Below, piece by piece: positions 8,923 to 16,123 of a stretch of DNA of 64,000 nucleotides. The DNA comes from Streptomyces violaceusniger (GTDB lineage: Bacteria > Actinomycetota > Actinomycetes > Streptomycetales > Streptomycetaceae), in contig BJHW01000001.1 in NCBI GenBank assembly GCA_005405945.1, positions 8,494,001-8,558,000 on the forward strand, given 5' to 3'. The first letter of the stretch is position 1. Each line of letters starts with the position of its first letter. The notes beneath the pieces were generated by a model. The model did not search any database, was not told where the DNA came from, and worked only from the letters and a program-made list of their open reading frames with translations. Both the position numbers and the translations under genes were made by a program.

Positions 8923-10398
8923 ATGCACACCGACACCGACCGGTGCCTCCGCGCCGCCCAGGCCAAGGACGCCCGCTTCGACGGGTGGTTCTTCATCGCC
9001 GTCGTGACCACCGGGATCTACTGCCGGCCGAGTTGCCCGGTCGTCGGGCCCAAGCCCGAGAACATGCGGTTCTACCCCAGCGCCGCGGCCGCCCAGCAGG
9101 CCGGTTTCCGGGCCTGCAAGCGGTGCCGTCCGGACGCCAGCCCCGGCTCGCCGCAGTGGAACGAGCGGGCGGATCTGGTGGCCCGTGCCATGCGGCTGAT
9201 CGCCGACGGCGTGGTGGACCGGGACGGGGTGCCGGGCCTGGCGGCCCGGCTGGGATACAGCACCCGGCAGATCGAGCGGCAGCTGCTCGCCGAGCTCGGC
9301 GCGGGCCCGCTCGCGCTCGCCAGGGCCCAGCGGGCGCAGACCGCGCGGCTGCTGATCGAGACCAGCGCGCTGCCGATGGCGGACATCGCCTTCGCGGCCG
9401 GGTTCGCGAGTGTCCGCGCGTTCAACGAGACCGTACGGGAGATCTTCGCGCTCTCCCCGACCGAGCTGCGGCAGCGGGCCAGCCGCGGGCCGCGGACCAG
9501 CGTGCCCGGCGCGCTCACGCTGCGGCTGCCGTTCCGGGCGCCGCTGTGCCCGGACAACCTCTTCGGCCACCTGGCCGCCACCGCCGTCCCCGGCGTCGAG
9601 GAGTGGCGCGACGGCGCGTACCGGCGCACCCTACGGCTGCCGTACGGGCCCGGGGTGGTCACCCTGAGCCCCCGGCCGGACCACATCGCCTGCCAGCTCT
9701 CCCTCGCCGACCTGCGCGACCTGGCCGGGGCGATCAGCCGCTGCCGACGGCTGCTGGACCTCGACGCGGACCCGGCCGCCGTGGACGACCTGCTGCGTAC
9801 GGATCCGCAGCTGGCCCCGCTGGTCGACAAGGCCCCCGGGCGGCGGGTGCCGCGCGCGGTGGACGCGGACGAGTTCGCGGTGCGCGCCGTGCTCGGACAG
9901 CAGGTGTCCACGGCGGCCGCCCGCACCCACGCCGGGCGCCTGGTGGCGGCGCACGGCGAGCCCGTGGAGGACCCGGCGGGCGGCCTGACCCACCTCTTCC
10001 CGTCCATCCAGGCCCTCGCCGGGCTGGACCCCGAGAAGCTGGCCATGCCCCGCACCCGCCGCGCCACCCTCACCGGGCTGATCGGCGCGCTCGCCGAGGG
10101 CCGGGTCGCGCTCGGCGTCGGCAGCGACTGGGACGAGGCCCGCGCGAGCCTCGGCGCGCTGCCGGGGCTCGGCCCCTGGACCGTCGAGGTGATCGCGATG
10201 CGCGCCCTCGGCGACCCGGACGCCTTCCTCCCGACCGACCTCGGCGTACGCCGCGCCGCCACCGAACTGGGCCTGCCCGCCACACCCGGCGCCCTCACCC
10301 GCCACTCGACCCACTGGCGCCCTTGGCGCGCCTACGCCGTCCAATACCTATGGGCCACGGACGCGGCCCACGCCATCAACCGCCTACCCGCGGCATGA
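8923..10398 (+). CDS. alkA: Ada metal-binding / AraC / AlkA fusion: alkylation-response regulator and DNA-3-methyladenine glycosylase
   Basis: A 491-aa protein. Residues 1-75 are the Ada zinc module that takes methyl groups from phosphotriesters (GIYCRPSCPV and ACKRCRPD supply four Cys). Next is an AraC-type DNA-binding domain (RLGYSTRQIERQL, then MADIAFAAGFASVRAFNETV). The C-terminal half is AlkA: an N-terminal sheet (LPFRAPLCPDNLFGHL) and HhH-GPD with LPGLGPWTVEVIAMRAL and the catalytic Asp in DAFLPTDLGVR. The O6-methylguanine transferase domain of E. coli Ada is absent and is encoded separately downstream as ogt. I chose the ATG of MHTDTDRCLRAA, where the Ada module begins; an ATG at 8872 is in frame but has no ribosome site. 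The pair is a self-contained adaptive-response unit. Confidence 0.92.
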   Translation: MHTDTDRCLRAAQAKDARFDGWFFIAVVTTGIYCRPSCPVVGPKPENMRFYPSAAAAQQAGFRACKRCRPDASPGSPQWNERADLVARAMRLIADGVVDRDGVPGLAARLGYSTRQIERQLLAELGAGPLALARAQRAQTARLLIETSALPMADIAFAAGFASVRAFNETVREIFALSPTELRQRASRGPRTSVPGALTLRLPFRAPLCPDNLFGHLAATAVPGVEEWRDGAYRRTLRLPYGPGVVTLSPRPDHIACQLSLADLRDLAGAISRCRRLLDLDADPAAVDDLLRTDPQLAPLVDKAPGRRVPRAVDADEFAVRAVLGQQVSTAAARTHAGRLVAAHGEPVEDPAGGLTHLFPSIQALAGLDPEKLAMPRTRRATLTGLIGALAEGRVALGVGSDWDEARASLGALPGLGPWTVEVIAMRALGDPDAFLPTDLGVRRAATELGLPATPGALTRHSTHWRPWRAYAVQYLWATDAAHAINRLPAA

Positions 10399-10400
10399 CC

Positions 10401-10507
10401 GTTTGTGGGCAAACCCAGCAACACGAGGGCGGAGACCGGCCAGGCAACGCACCGGTTTGTGGGCAATCGTTCTGCGGGGAGGGACGGGTGGGCACAAACT
10501 GCCCACC
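10401..10507. repeat. Hairpin-forming intergenic element between alkA and ogt
   Basis: The spacer carries related pieces of one motif: GTTTGTGGGCAAAC (10401-10414, itself GTTTG/CAAAC), GGTTTGTGGGCAATCG (10454-10469), and a perfect 8-bp stem GGTGGGCA-CAAAC-TGCCCACC (10487-10507). The outer copies are inverted (GTTTGTG ... CACAAAC) and can form a larger stem over about 50 nt. From memory, similar TTTGTGGGCA elements recur between Streptomyces genes. It may act as a terminator or attenuator between the two repair genes. Confidence 0.6.
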
Positions 10508-10598
10508 GGCCCGCACCCGGCAACGAAACGGCGGCCCATGACACAGGAAGCCGCCCCACCCGCACCGCACCCCGCCCCAAACCCCGCCGAGGAACACC

Positions 10599-11101
10599 AT
10601 GAGCCGCACCCACACCACCATCGACAGCCCCTACGGCCCCTCACCCTCGTAGCCACCGGCACCGACCTCTCCGGCCTCTACATGGTCGAGCAGCGCCACC
10701 GCCCACCCGAGGAGACCTTCGGCGGCCCCGGCGACCCAGCCGACGCCCCCTTCGCCGAGACCATCCGCCAGCTCACGGCCTACTTCGCGGGCGAGCTCAC
10801 CGAGTTCGACCTGCCGCTGCACCTGGACGGCACGCCCTTCCAGCGCCGCGTCTGGGCCGAGCTGCGGGCCATTCCATACGGCGAGACCTGGTCGTACGGC
10901 CAGTTGGCCGACCGCCTCGGACAGCCGACCGCCTCCCGCGCGGTGGGCCTGGCCAACGGCAAGAACCCGGTCGGCATCATCGTCCCCTGCCACCGCGTCG
11001 TCGGCTCGACCGGCAGTCTCACCGGCTACGGCGGCGGCCTGGACCGCAAGCGGCGGCTGCTGGAGTTCGAGGCGCGGCAAGAACTGCCCGGCCTCTTCTG
11101 A
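10599..11101 (+). CDS. ogt: Methylated-DNA--protein-cysteine methyltransferase (one frame break)
   Basis: Repairs O6-methylguanine by irreversible transfer to its own Cys. The DNA-binding/active-site segment is clear: AELRAIPYGETWSYGQLA, RAVGLANGKNP and IVPCHRV, whose Cys is the acceptor. The true start is most likely the ATG at 10599 (ribosome site GAGGA 5-6 bp before it), giving MSRTHTTIDSPYGP, the usual beginning of the family. This frame meets a TAG 45 bases later because one base is missing in the C run 10637-10640; adding it continues as LTLVATGTDLSG. Repaired length 167 aa. As written, an unbroken frame from the ATG at 10539 reads a His/Pro-rich leader instead, which I reject. Confidence 0.9.
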
Positions 11102-11116
11102 CGCTGAAGTCAGTGA

Positions 11117-11860
11117 TCAGCCCGCAGCGATGCGATCCAACAACGTGGGCAGCGCCACACTGATGGGCTCGCGAACAACCTCGTCCGCGAGCTCGTCATA
11201 CGGCGTCGGCTCCGCATTGACGATGATCAGCCGGGCATCATGCTCGGCGGCCAGCCCGGCGAGCGAGGCCGCGGGCTGAACCTGGAGGCTGGTGCCGACC
11301 GCGATGAAGATCTCGCACGCCTGCGCCACCGCGACCGCTTCCGTCAGCACCTCCGGATCGAGGCTCTCCCCGAACATCACCGTGGCCGACTTCAGGATCC
11401 CGCCGCACTCCCGGCACGCCGGATCCGCCTCACCCGCCGCGACCCGTTCCAGCGCCTCGTCCATCCCGGACCGTGCCTCGCAGTGGGTGCACTGAACGGC
11501 CCGCGCGGTGCCGTGCAGTTCCAGCACCTTGCGCGCGGGCATCCCGGCGATCTGATGCAGCCCGTCCACGTTCTGGGTGATCACCCGCACCGGCACCCCC
11601 GAGCGCTCCAGCCGGGCGACGGCCTCGTGCGCCGCGTTGGGCCGGGCGTGCAGCGCCTTGCTGTCGCGCCGCATCTGCCAGGAGCGGCGCCGGATCTCGG
11701 GGTCGGTCATGTAGTACTCGTACGTCACGAGCTTCTCGGCCTCGGGGTCCTGCCGCCACAGCCCCTGCGGACCGCGGTAGTCGGGGATCCCGGAGTCGGT
11801 GGAGATGCCGGCCCCGCTCAGGATCGCCACCAGCGGCCGGTGCGTCGTCTCGCTGCTCAT
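11117..11860 (-). CDS. cobB: Sir2-family NAD-dependent protein deacylase
   Basis: A 247-aa class of sirtuin that removes acyl groups from lysine using NAD. Motifs in order: LSGAGISTDSGIPDYRG (NAD binding), ITQNVDGLHQIAG, LELHGTARAVQC with the catalytic His, a zinc site CTHC...CREC, MFGESLD, and AVGTSLQVQPAASL. It starts 38 bp after the fic stop on the same strand, with no clear ribosome site, so fic and this gene probably share a transcript. The ogt gene converges on it, 15 bp away. Sir2 domains also serve as NAD-depleting effectors, but the short, complete single-domain form with intact zinc site favours a deacylase. Confidence 0.88.
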   Translation of the reverse strand: MSSETTHRPLVAILSGAGISTDSGIPDYRGPQGLWRQDPEAEKLVTYEYYMTDPEIRRRSWQMRRDSKALHARPNAAHEAVARLERSGVPVRVITQNVDGLHQIAGMPARKVLELHGTARAVQCTHCEARSGMDEALERVAAGEADPACRECGGILKSATVMFGESLDPEVLTEAVAVAQACEIFIAVGTSLQVQPAASLAGLAAEHDARLIIVNAEPTPYDELADEVVREPISVALPTLLDRIAAG

Positions 11861-11898
11861 GTGGCGAGCGTACGCACGCCGCGCGGCCGATGTCCGGG

Positions 11899-13044
11899 CT
11901 ATTCCGCGGCGGCGTACGGGTCGATGATGGTGTGCGGGCGCTGGGCGGTGGCCAGTACGGTGTGCGGAAACCGTGGCCCCGCGACATAGTGCCGGCCCTT
12001 CGTCTGCCCGATCGCGGTCAGGACCTCGGCCTTGGTCAGCGCTTGCAAATCCCGCGTCGCCTGCTGGGTATTGAGCCCCTCGGCCTTTTCGTAGCGAGAC
12101 CGCCGCACTCGGCCCATCATCGCCACCTCGTGGAGAGCTGTCACCTGCCGCTCGGTGATCCTTTCCGTTTGCGCCCATTCCATGAGCTGCGTCCAGCAGT
12201 CATTGGACCGGTCAACGCGGCGCTGCACCCGCTGGGCCTGTTGGTGGTAGGCGAGAAGGTTGAACCTGATCCACGGAAGCGTCTCCCGCTCCGGCGACCA
12301 GACGGGACCGCCGACGGTACGCAGCACCTTGTAGTACTCCCAGGTGTTGCCGGGCATGCCCAACCACTCCTCGATCGAGGAGAACTCGGGAGCGAGTACC
12401 CCGCCACGGGCGATGAGGAGGGTCTGCAGTGAACGGGACATCCGCCCGTTGCCGTCGGACCAGGGGTGGATCTTCACGAGGTTCAGATGCGCCATCGCGG
12501 CGCGGATCAGGAAATGGTGGTGGAGATCCCCGTCGTTGAGCCAGTCGACCAGCTCGCTCATCAGGCCGGGGAGCAGCTCATGGTCCGGCCCCTCGTAATC
12601 GGTGGCGAGCTCGTCGCCGGGAGCGGTGATGCGGATGGCGGTCTTGCGCCACTGACCAGCGATCTTCTGTGGGTGGTGATGGCCTTGAAGCATCCAGTGG
12701 AGGCCGTTGAGCAGCTCCTTGCCGTAGCGGAAGTCGGCCACGTCGTGCAGGGACTGGATGTAGGTCATCGCCTGCTGGTAGGCCAGCGTCTCCGCCTTGT
12801 TCTCGTCGCTGGCCTCGACCTCACGCTCGCCGTCCATCAGATCGGCGACGTCCCTGGCGTCGACCCGATAGCCCTCGATCGTGTTGGACGCCGCGATCGC
12901 GCTGGCAGTCAGCGCCTTGCGCAGATCGAGTGTCCATTTCATGGGAACCTGCCGCACGGCGTGCCGAAGTTGCTCACGCATGCGGTCGACCTGCTCCAGG
13001 ACCTGATGGTCGGCGGGTTCGAGGCGGGGGGTCGAATAGAGCAT
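11899..13044 (-). CDS. Fic-domain protein (AMP/NMP transferase) with built-in inhibitory motif and C-terminal winged helix
   Basis: A 381-aa protein from the ATG of MLYSTPRLEPADH. The Fic core motif HPWSDGNGR (residues 193-201) has the catalytic His and the phosphate-binding GNGR. An N-terminal inhibitory helix, SNTIEG (residues 53-58), fits [S/T]xxxE[G/N], so it is a self-inhibited (class II) Fic protein rather than one needing a separate antitoxin. The C-terminal 100 residues (ERITERQVTALHEVAMMG ... TQQATRDLQALTKAEVL) form a winged helix. Fic enzymes move AMP or another nucleotide onto Ser/Thr/Tyr of target proteins. An in-frame ATG at 13071 lies inside a palindrome, so I prefer the start at 13044. 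Confidence 0.88.
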   Translation of the reverse strand: MLYSTPRLEPADHQVLEQVDRMREQLRHAVRQVPMKWTLDLRKALTASAIAASNTIEGYRVDARDVADLMDGEREVEASDENKAETLAYQQAMTYIQSLHDVADFRYGKELLNGLHWMLQGHHHPQKIAGQWRKTAIRITAPGDELATDYEGPDHELLPGLMSELVDWLNDGDLHHHFLIRAAMAHLNLVKIHPWSDGNGRMSRSLQTLLIARGGVLAPEFSSIEEWLGMPGNTWEYYKVLRTVGGPVWSPERETLPWIRFNLLAYHQQAQRVQRRVDRSNDCWTQLMEWAQTERITERQVTALHEVAMMGRVRRSRYEKAEGLNTQQATRDLQALTKAEVLTAIGQTKGRHYVAGPRFPHTVLATAQRPHTIIDPYAAAE

Positions 13045-13049
13045 GAGGC

Positions 13050-13072
13050 AATGATACCCATCTCGTATCATT
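13050..13072. promoter_or_regulatory. Perfect inverted repeat at the fic start: likely operator
   Basis: AATGATAC (13050-13057) and GTATCATT (13065-13072) are exact inverted repeats with a 7-bp spacer, ending 6 bp before the fic ATG. The A+T-rich sequence stands out. On the minus strand TATCAT fits a -10 hexamer about 7 nt before the ATG, suggesting a leaderless transcript whose promoter is covered by this site. Self-regulation through the winged helix of the Fic protein is a reasonable inference. Confidence 0.6.
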
Positions 13073-13097
13073 CGCGCGCCCGTGTGCTGGTTCAGGG

Positions 13098-13217
13098 GTC
13101 GCCGTCACCGCGTACGCGGTCCTCGTGCGCGACTCGAAGGACACCACGCGGCCCGGCCTCACCGTAGGCCGGGCCGACTGGGTTCGATTCGTGCGGTACG
13201 TCACCCACGCGTCGTGA
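13098..13217 (+). pseudogene. Remnant of a DUF397 gene (C-terminal third only)
   Basis: The plus-strand frame from 13098 reads VAVTAYAVLVRDSKDTTRPG and ends ADWVRFVRYVTHAS before a TGA at 13215-13217. VRDSKD and the terminal W..FVRYV are the hallmarks of the DUF397 family, small Streptomyces proteins of about 60-80 residues that pair with helix-turn-helix regulators. The N-terminal half and start codon are gone; upstream lies the fic operator. Its last 17 bases overlap the convergent NmrA-like gene. No XRE-type partner gene is present here. Confidence 0.7.
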
Positions 13218-14064
13218 GCGCCGACTTCAGGTAGTCCGCCACGCGCACAACGGGTCGACCGAGAACATCGGCAAGCGTGGGGTCAGCGGGCGCGAAGTCG
13301 CCCTCGCGGCTGGCGGCGAAGAGGCCGACGAGCAGGTCGGCCGACGACTCGGGCACGCCATGGTCGATCAACTGCGCCCGGTACTCGTCGTCGGAGACGA
13401 CCACCCGGCGGATCGGGCGGCCCGTCAGCCGCGTCAGAATCTCCGCGATACCGGCCATGTCGATCACCTCGGGACCGGTGAGCGCGGGGCTCAGGCCGTC
13501 CAGGACCTCGTCGGTGAGGGCGAGAACCGCCGCGTCGGCGAGGTCGGCGTGGGCGGTCCAGGCGACCGGCCCGTCCTCCGGCACGGCCAGGACGCCCGTC
13601 TCCAGCGCGCCCCTGACCAGCTCCACGGCCGATGAGGTGTAGAAGCCGTTGCGCAGCGAGGTGAAGGGAACCCCCGACCGCTGAAGAGCCTCCTCCGTGG
13701 CGGCGTGGTCGGGCATCGGGACGAACCGGGAGGACGGGCTCGCGCCCATGTGGCTCGTGTAGAGGATCCGCTTGGCCCCGGCCGCCGCCGCGGCCGCGAC
13801 GGCCGCGCGGTGGCCGCGGACGGCGGCCTCGCCCGTGGTGCCCGTCGAGACGATCAGGACCTTCGAGGCGCCCTCGAAGGCGTGGGGGAGGGTGTCCGGG
13901 TCGGCGAAGTCGCCCCGGCGGACGCGTACGCCCCGCGCGCCGAGGTCCCGCGCCGCCTCCGCATCGCGCACGCTGACGCCGATCTCCTCGGCGGGGACGC
14001 GTTCCAGCAGCCGCTCGGCGACCATCCGGCCGAGCTGGCCATTGGCTCCGGTAACGATGATCAC
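13201..14064 (-). CDS. NmrA-like NAD(P)-binding oxidoreductase (quinone-oxidoreductase-2-like)
   Basis: A 287-aa atypical short-chain dehydrogenase. It has IIVTGANGQLGRMVAERLL (GxxGxxG nucleotide-binding loop), RGDFADPD, KRILYTSHMGAS, HAATEEALQRSGVPFTSLRNG and a C-terminal substrate lid, as in YtfG/Qor2 and NmrA-type proteins, some of which reduce quinones while others only sense NADP. It starts at GTG (14064) with a strong GAGGAG ribosome site. It is divergent from a TetR gene, 92 bp away, whose product probably controls it. Confidence 0.85.
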   Translation of the reverse strand: MIIVTGANGQLGRMVAERLLERVPAEEIGVSVRDAEAARDLGARGVRVRRGDFADPDTLPHAFEGASKVLIVSTGTTGEAAVRGHRAAVAAAAAAGAKRILYTSHMGASPSSRFVPMPDHAATEEALQRSGVPFTSLRNGFYTSSAVELVRGALETGVLAVPEDGPVAWTAHADLADAAVLALTDEVLDGLSPALTGPEVIDMAGIAEILTRLTGRPIRRVVVSDDEYRAQLIDHGVPESSADLLVGLFAASREGDFAPADPTLADVLGRPVVRVADYLKSALTTRG

Positions 14065-14080
14065 GGTGATCTCCTCTGAC

Positions 14081-14120
14081 CGTTTCCGACGATATCGCTG
14101 TCAACGTATCACCGGAAACG
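14081..14120. promoter_or_regulatory. Long-spaced inverted repeat CGTTTCCG...CGGAAACG
   Basis: CGTTTCCG (14081-14088) and CGGAAACG (14113-14120) are exact inverted repeats 24 bp apart in the spacer between the NmrA-like and TetR genes. They may be two half-sites of a looped operator or two separate recognition sites. Confidence 0.4.
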
Positions 14121-14129
14121 AAAGGTCGC

Positions 14130-14145
14130 TAACAAAATCCTGTTA
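14130..14145. promoter_or_regulatory. Probable TetR operator TAACA-N6-TGTTA
   Basis: A 16-bp inverted repeat with perfect arms, 11 bp before the TetR start and about 65 bp from the divergent NmrA-like start. Size and place are typical of a TetR dimer site that represses both genes. Confidence 0.55.
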
Positions 14146-14156
14146 TCGTTGGAAGC

Positions 14157-14947
14157 ATGGAGAGGGAGGGCGTCATCGCACCGGACGCAAGCCAAGACGC
14201 GAGCCGCGAGGCCAACCGAGACCGTGACGGCAACCGCGACGGCAACCGCGACCGCATCGTCGCGGCCGCCGCGCGCCTGCTGTCCGACGGCGGCCCCGAC
14301 GCGGTCTCGACCCGGGCGGTGAGCGCCGCCGCCGGGGTGCAGCCGCCGACCATCTACCGGCTCTTCGGCGACAAACAGGGCCTGCTCGACGCGGTCGTCG
14401 CGTACGGCTTCACGGAGTACCTGAACAGCAAGACCGCCGAGGACCCCACCGATGACCCCGTCGAGGACCTGCGCGCCGGCTGGGATCGGCACATCGGCCT
14501 GGGCCTGGCCAACCCGGCCCTGTACTCGCTGATGTACGGCGGGCACCGCCCGGGGTGTCCTCACCGGCCGCCGTCACCGCCTTCGAGATGCTCGCCCGGC
14601 TCATCCGGCGCATCGCCGAGGCCGGGCGGCTCGCCATCCCCGAGGAGCGCGCCGCGGCGCTGGTCCACGCGGCGGGCTGCGGTACGACGTTCACGCTCAT
14701 CGCCACGCCCGCGGACCGCCGCGATCCGGAACTGTCCCGTACCGCCCGTGAGGCGGTCATCGCGGCGATCACCACGGACGCGCCGCCCGCCGCCGAACCC
14801 GGGCCGGTCGCGGCCGCTGTCACGCTGCGCGCCGCGCTGCCCCGGACGGACGCGCTGACCGCGCCCGAGCGCGGCCTCCTGCGGGAGTGGCTGGACCGGA
14901 TCGCCGATCCGGCCCCCACCGTCGGCGAGCGGACCGAAACCCCCTGA
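14157..14947 (+). CDS. TetR/AcrR-family transcriptional regulator (one frame break)
   Basis: An acidic/polar N-terminal tail with repeated GNRDGNRD precedes the helix-turn-helix domain: RIVAAAARLLSDGGPDAVST, RAVSAAAGVQPPTIYRLFGD, KQGLLDAVVAYGF. The ligand-binding half (PAALVTAFEM-type helix, AALVHAAGCGTTFTLIA) is in another frame. The break is at the G run 14552-14555; one added base gives HRPGVSSPAAVTAFEM and a 263-aa protein. Ribosome site GGAAG 4 bp before the ATG. It is divergent from the NmrA-like oxidoreductase, whose repressor it probably is. Confidence 0.88.
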
Positions 14948-14953
14948 CCCGGA

Positions 14954-16024
14954 TCAGCCCAACACCGCCAGCCGGTGCGTACGCGCCGCGAGGTCGCTGA
15001 CGCGGGCCCCGTCGAAGCCGAAGACGGCGCTGCGCACCCGGTCCTCCAGCGGCTCGGTCCACTGCGGCGGGATGGCCGCCGCGCCGCACAGCACCCCCGC
15101 GACCGATCCGGCCGTGGCGCCGTTGGAGTCGGTGTCCAGACCGCCGCGTACCGTCAAGGCGATCGTCGTCGTGAAGTCGCCCGCGCCGTAGAGCAGCCCG
15201 GCCGTGAGGACGGCGGCGTTGGGGACCACATGGATCCAGGGCAGCCCGGCGGTCTCCCGCTCCAGCTGGACGAGCACGTCCGCCCACGCCACGCCCGCGT
15301 CGTGCAGGGACGCGACCCGGCGCACCGTACGGGCCAGGCGGCAGCGCGGCGGGATCCGGTCCAGGGCGCTCTCGATGGCGGCGCGCGGACCGTCCGCCGT
15401 GAACGCGGCCGCGATCAGCGCGGCCGCCCACATCGCCCCGTACACCCCGTTGCCGGTGTGGGACAGGACGGCGTCGCGGCGGGCCATCGCGGCGGCGCGC
15501 CGCGGATCGCCGGGGTTGACCCAGCCGTGGACATCGGCGCGGATCAGGGCGCCGATCCACTCCTGGTAGGGGTTGTCGAGGGTCGCGCTGAGCGGCGGTT
15601 TCACCCCGGCCGTGAGATTGCGGTAGGCGGCCCGCTCGGCGGTGAAGGTCTGCAGATACGGCAGCCGCAGCAGCCAGACCTCGCCGACCTGCTCGGTGCT
15701 GAAGTCGGGGCCGTGGGTCTCCAGCAGGTGCAGGCCGAGGACGGAGTAGTCCACGTCGTCGTCGCGGCAACTGCCGTGGATCCGGCCGCGGACGCAACTC
15801 TGCCACTCGGGGCGCAGCTCGAACTCCACCGGGTCGGGCGGCGGCTCCAGCGCGGGGAGGTAGTCGGTCAGCGGGAGGGCGTCGGCGCGGCGGAGATACC
15901 GGTCGATGCGGTCGCGGGTCCAATGGTGGCCGTTCTCGACGGGTTTGCCGAGCATGTTCCCGGCGATCCGGCCGAGCCAGCCGCCGAGGATCCGGTCCGC
16001 GAGTGCGCTCCCGCTGAGGGCCAT
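14954..16024 (-). CDS. ADP-ribosylglycohydrolase-family protein
   Basis: A 356-aa all-helical hydrolase of the ADP-ribosylglycohydrolase/DraG family, which remove ADP-ribose from proteins or small molecules with two Mg ions. Visible are DRILGGWLGRIAGNMLGKP at the N-terminus, a DDDVDYSV acidic motif near residue 88 in the place of the usual TDDT, SHTGNGVYGAMWAA, and the C-terminal metal motif GGLDTDSNGATAGSVAG. The substrate is not evident. The next gene, glycerate kinase, is divergent. Confidence 0.85.
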   Translation of the reverse strand: MALSGSALADRILGGWLGRIAGNMLGKPVENGHHWTRDRIDRYLRRADALPLTDYLPALEPPPDPVEFELRPEWQSCVRGRIHGSCRDDDVDYSVLGLHLLETHGPDFSTEQVGEVWLLRLPYLQTFTAERAAYRNLTAGVKPPLSATLDNPYQEWIGALIRADVHGWVNPGDPRRAAAMARRDAVLSHTGNGVYGAMWAAALIAAAFTADGPRAAIESALDRIPPRCRLARTVRRVASLHDAGVAWADVLVQLERETAGLPWIHVVPNAAVLTAGLLYGAGDFTTTIALTVRGGLDTDSNGATAGSVAGVLCGAAAIPPQWTEPLEDRVRSAVFGFDGARVSDLAARTHRLAVLG

Positions 16025-16123
16025 GGGTCAGTTGTACCCATCTGAGGTGGGTGTACCGGTGCGGCCGCGCCGGATAGGGTCACAGCGGCGCGACTGCCTG
16101 TGCGAATGCGAGGGGTTACGAAG

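Noticed and set aside
10539..11101. Ogt with a His/Pro-rich leader starting at 10539
   Set aside because: The leader exists only because of the missing base at 10637-10640. The 10599 start with GAGGA and MSRTHTTIDSPYGP fits the family.
11899..13044. Fic toxin needing a small antitoxin
   Set aside because: No antitoxin gene lies next to it and the inhibitory motif SNTIEG is within the same chain.
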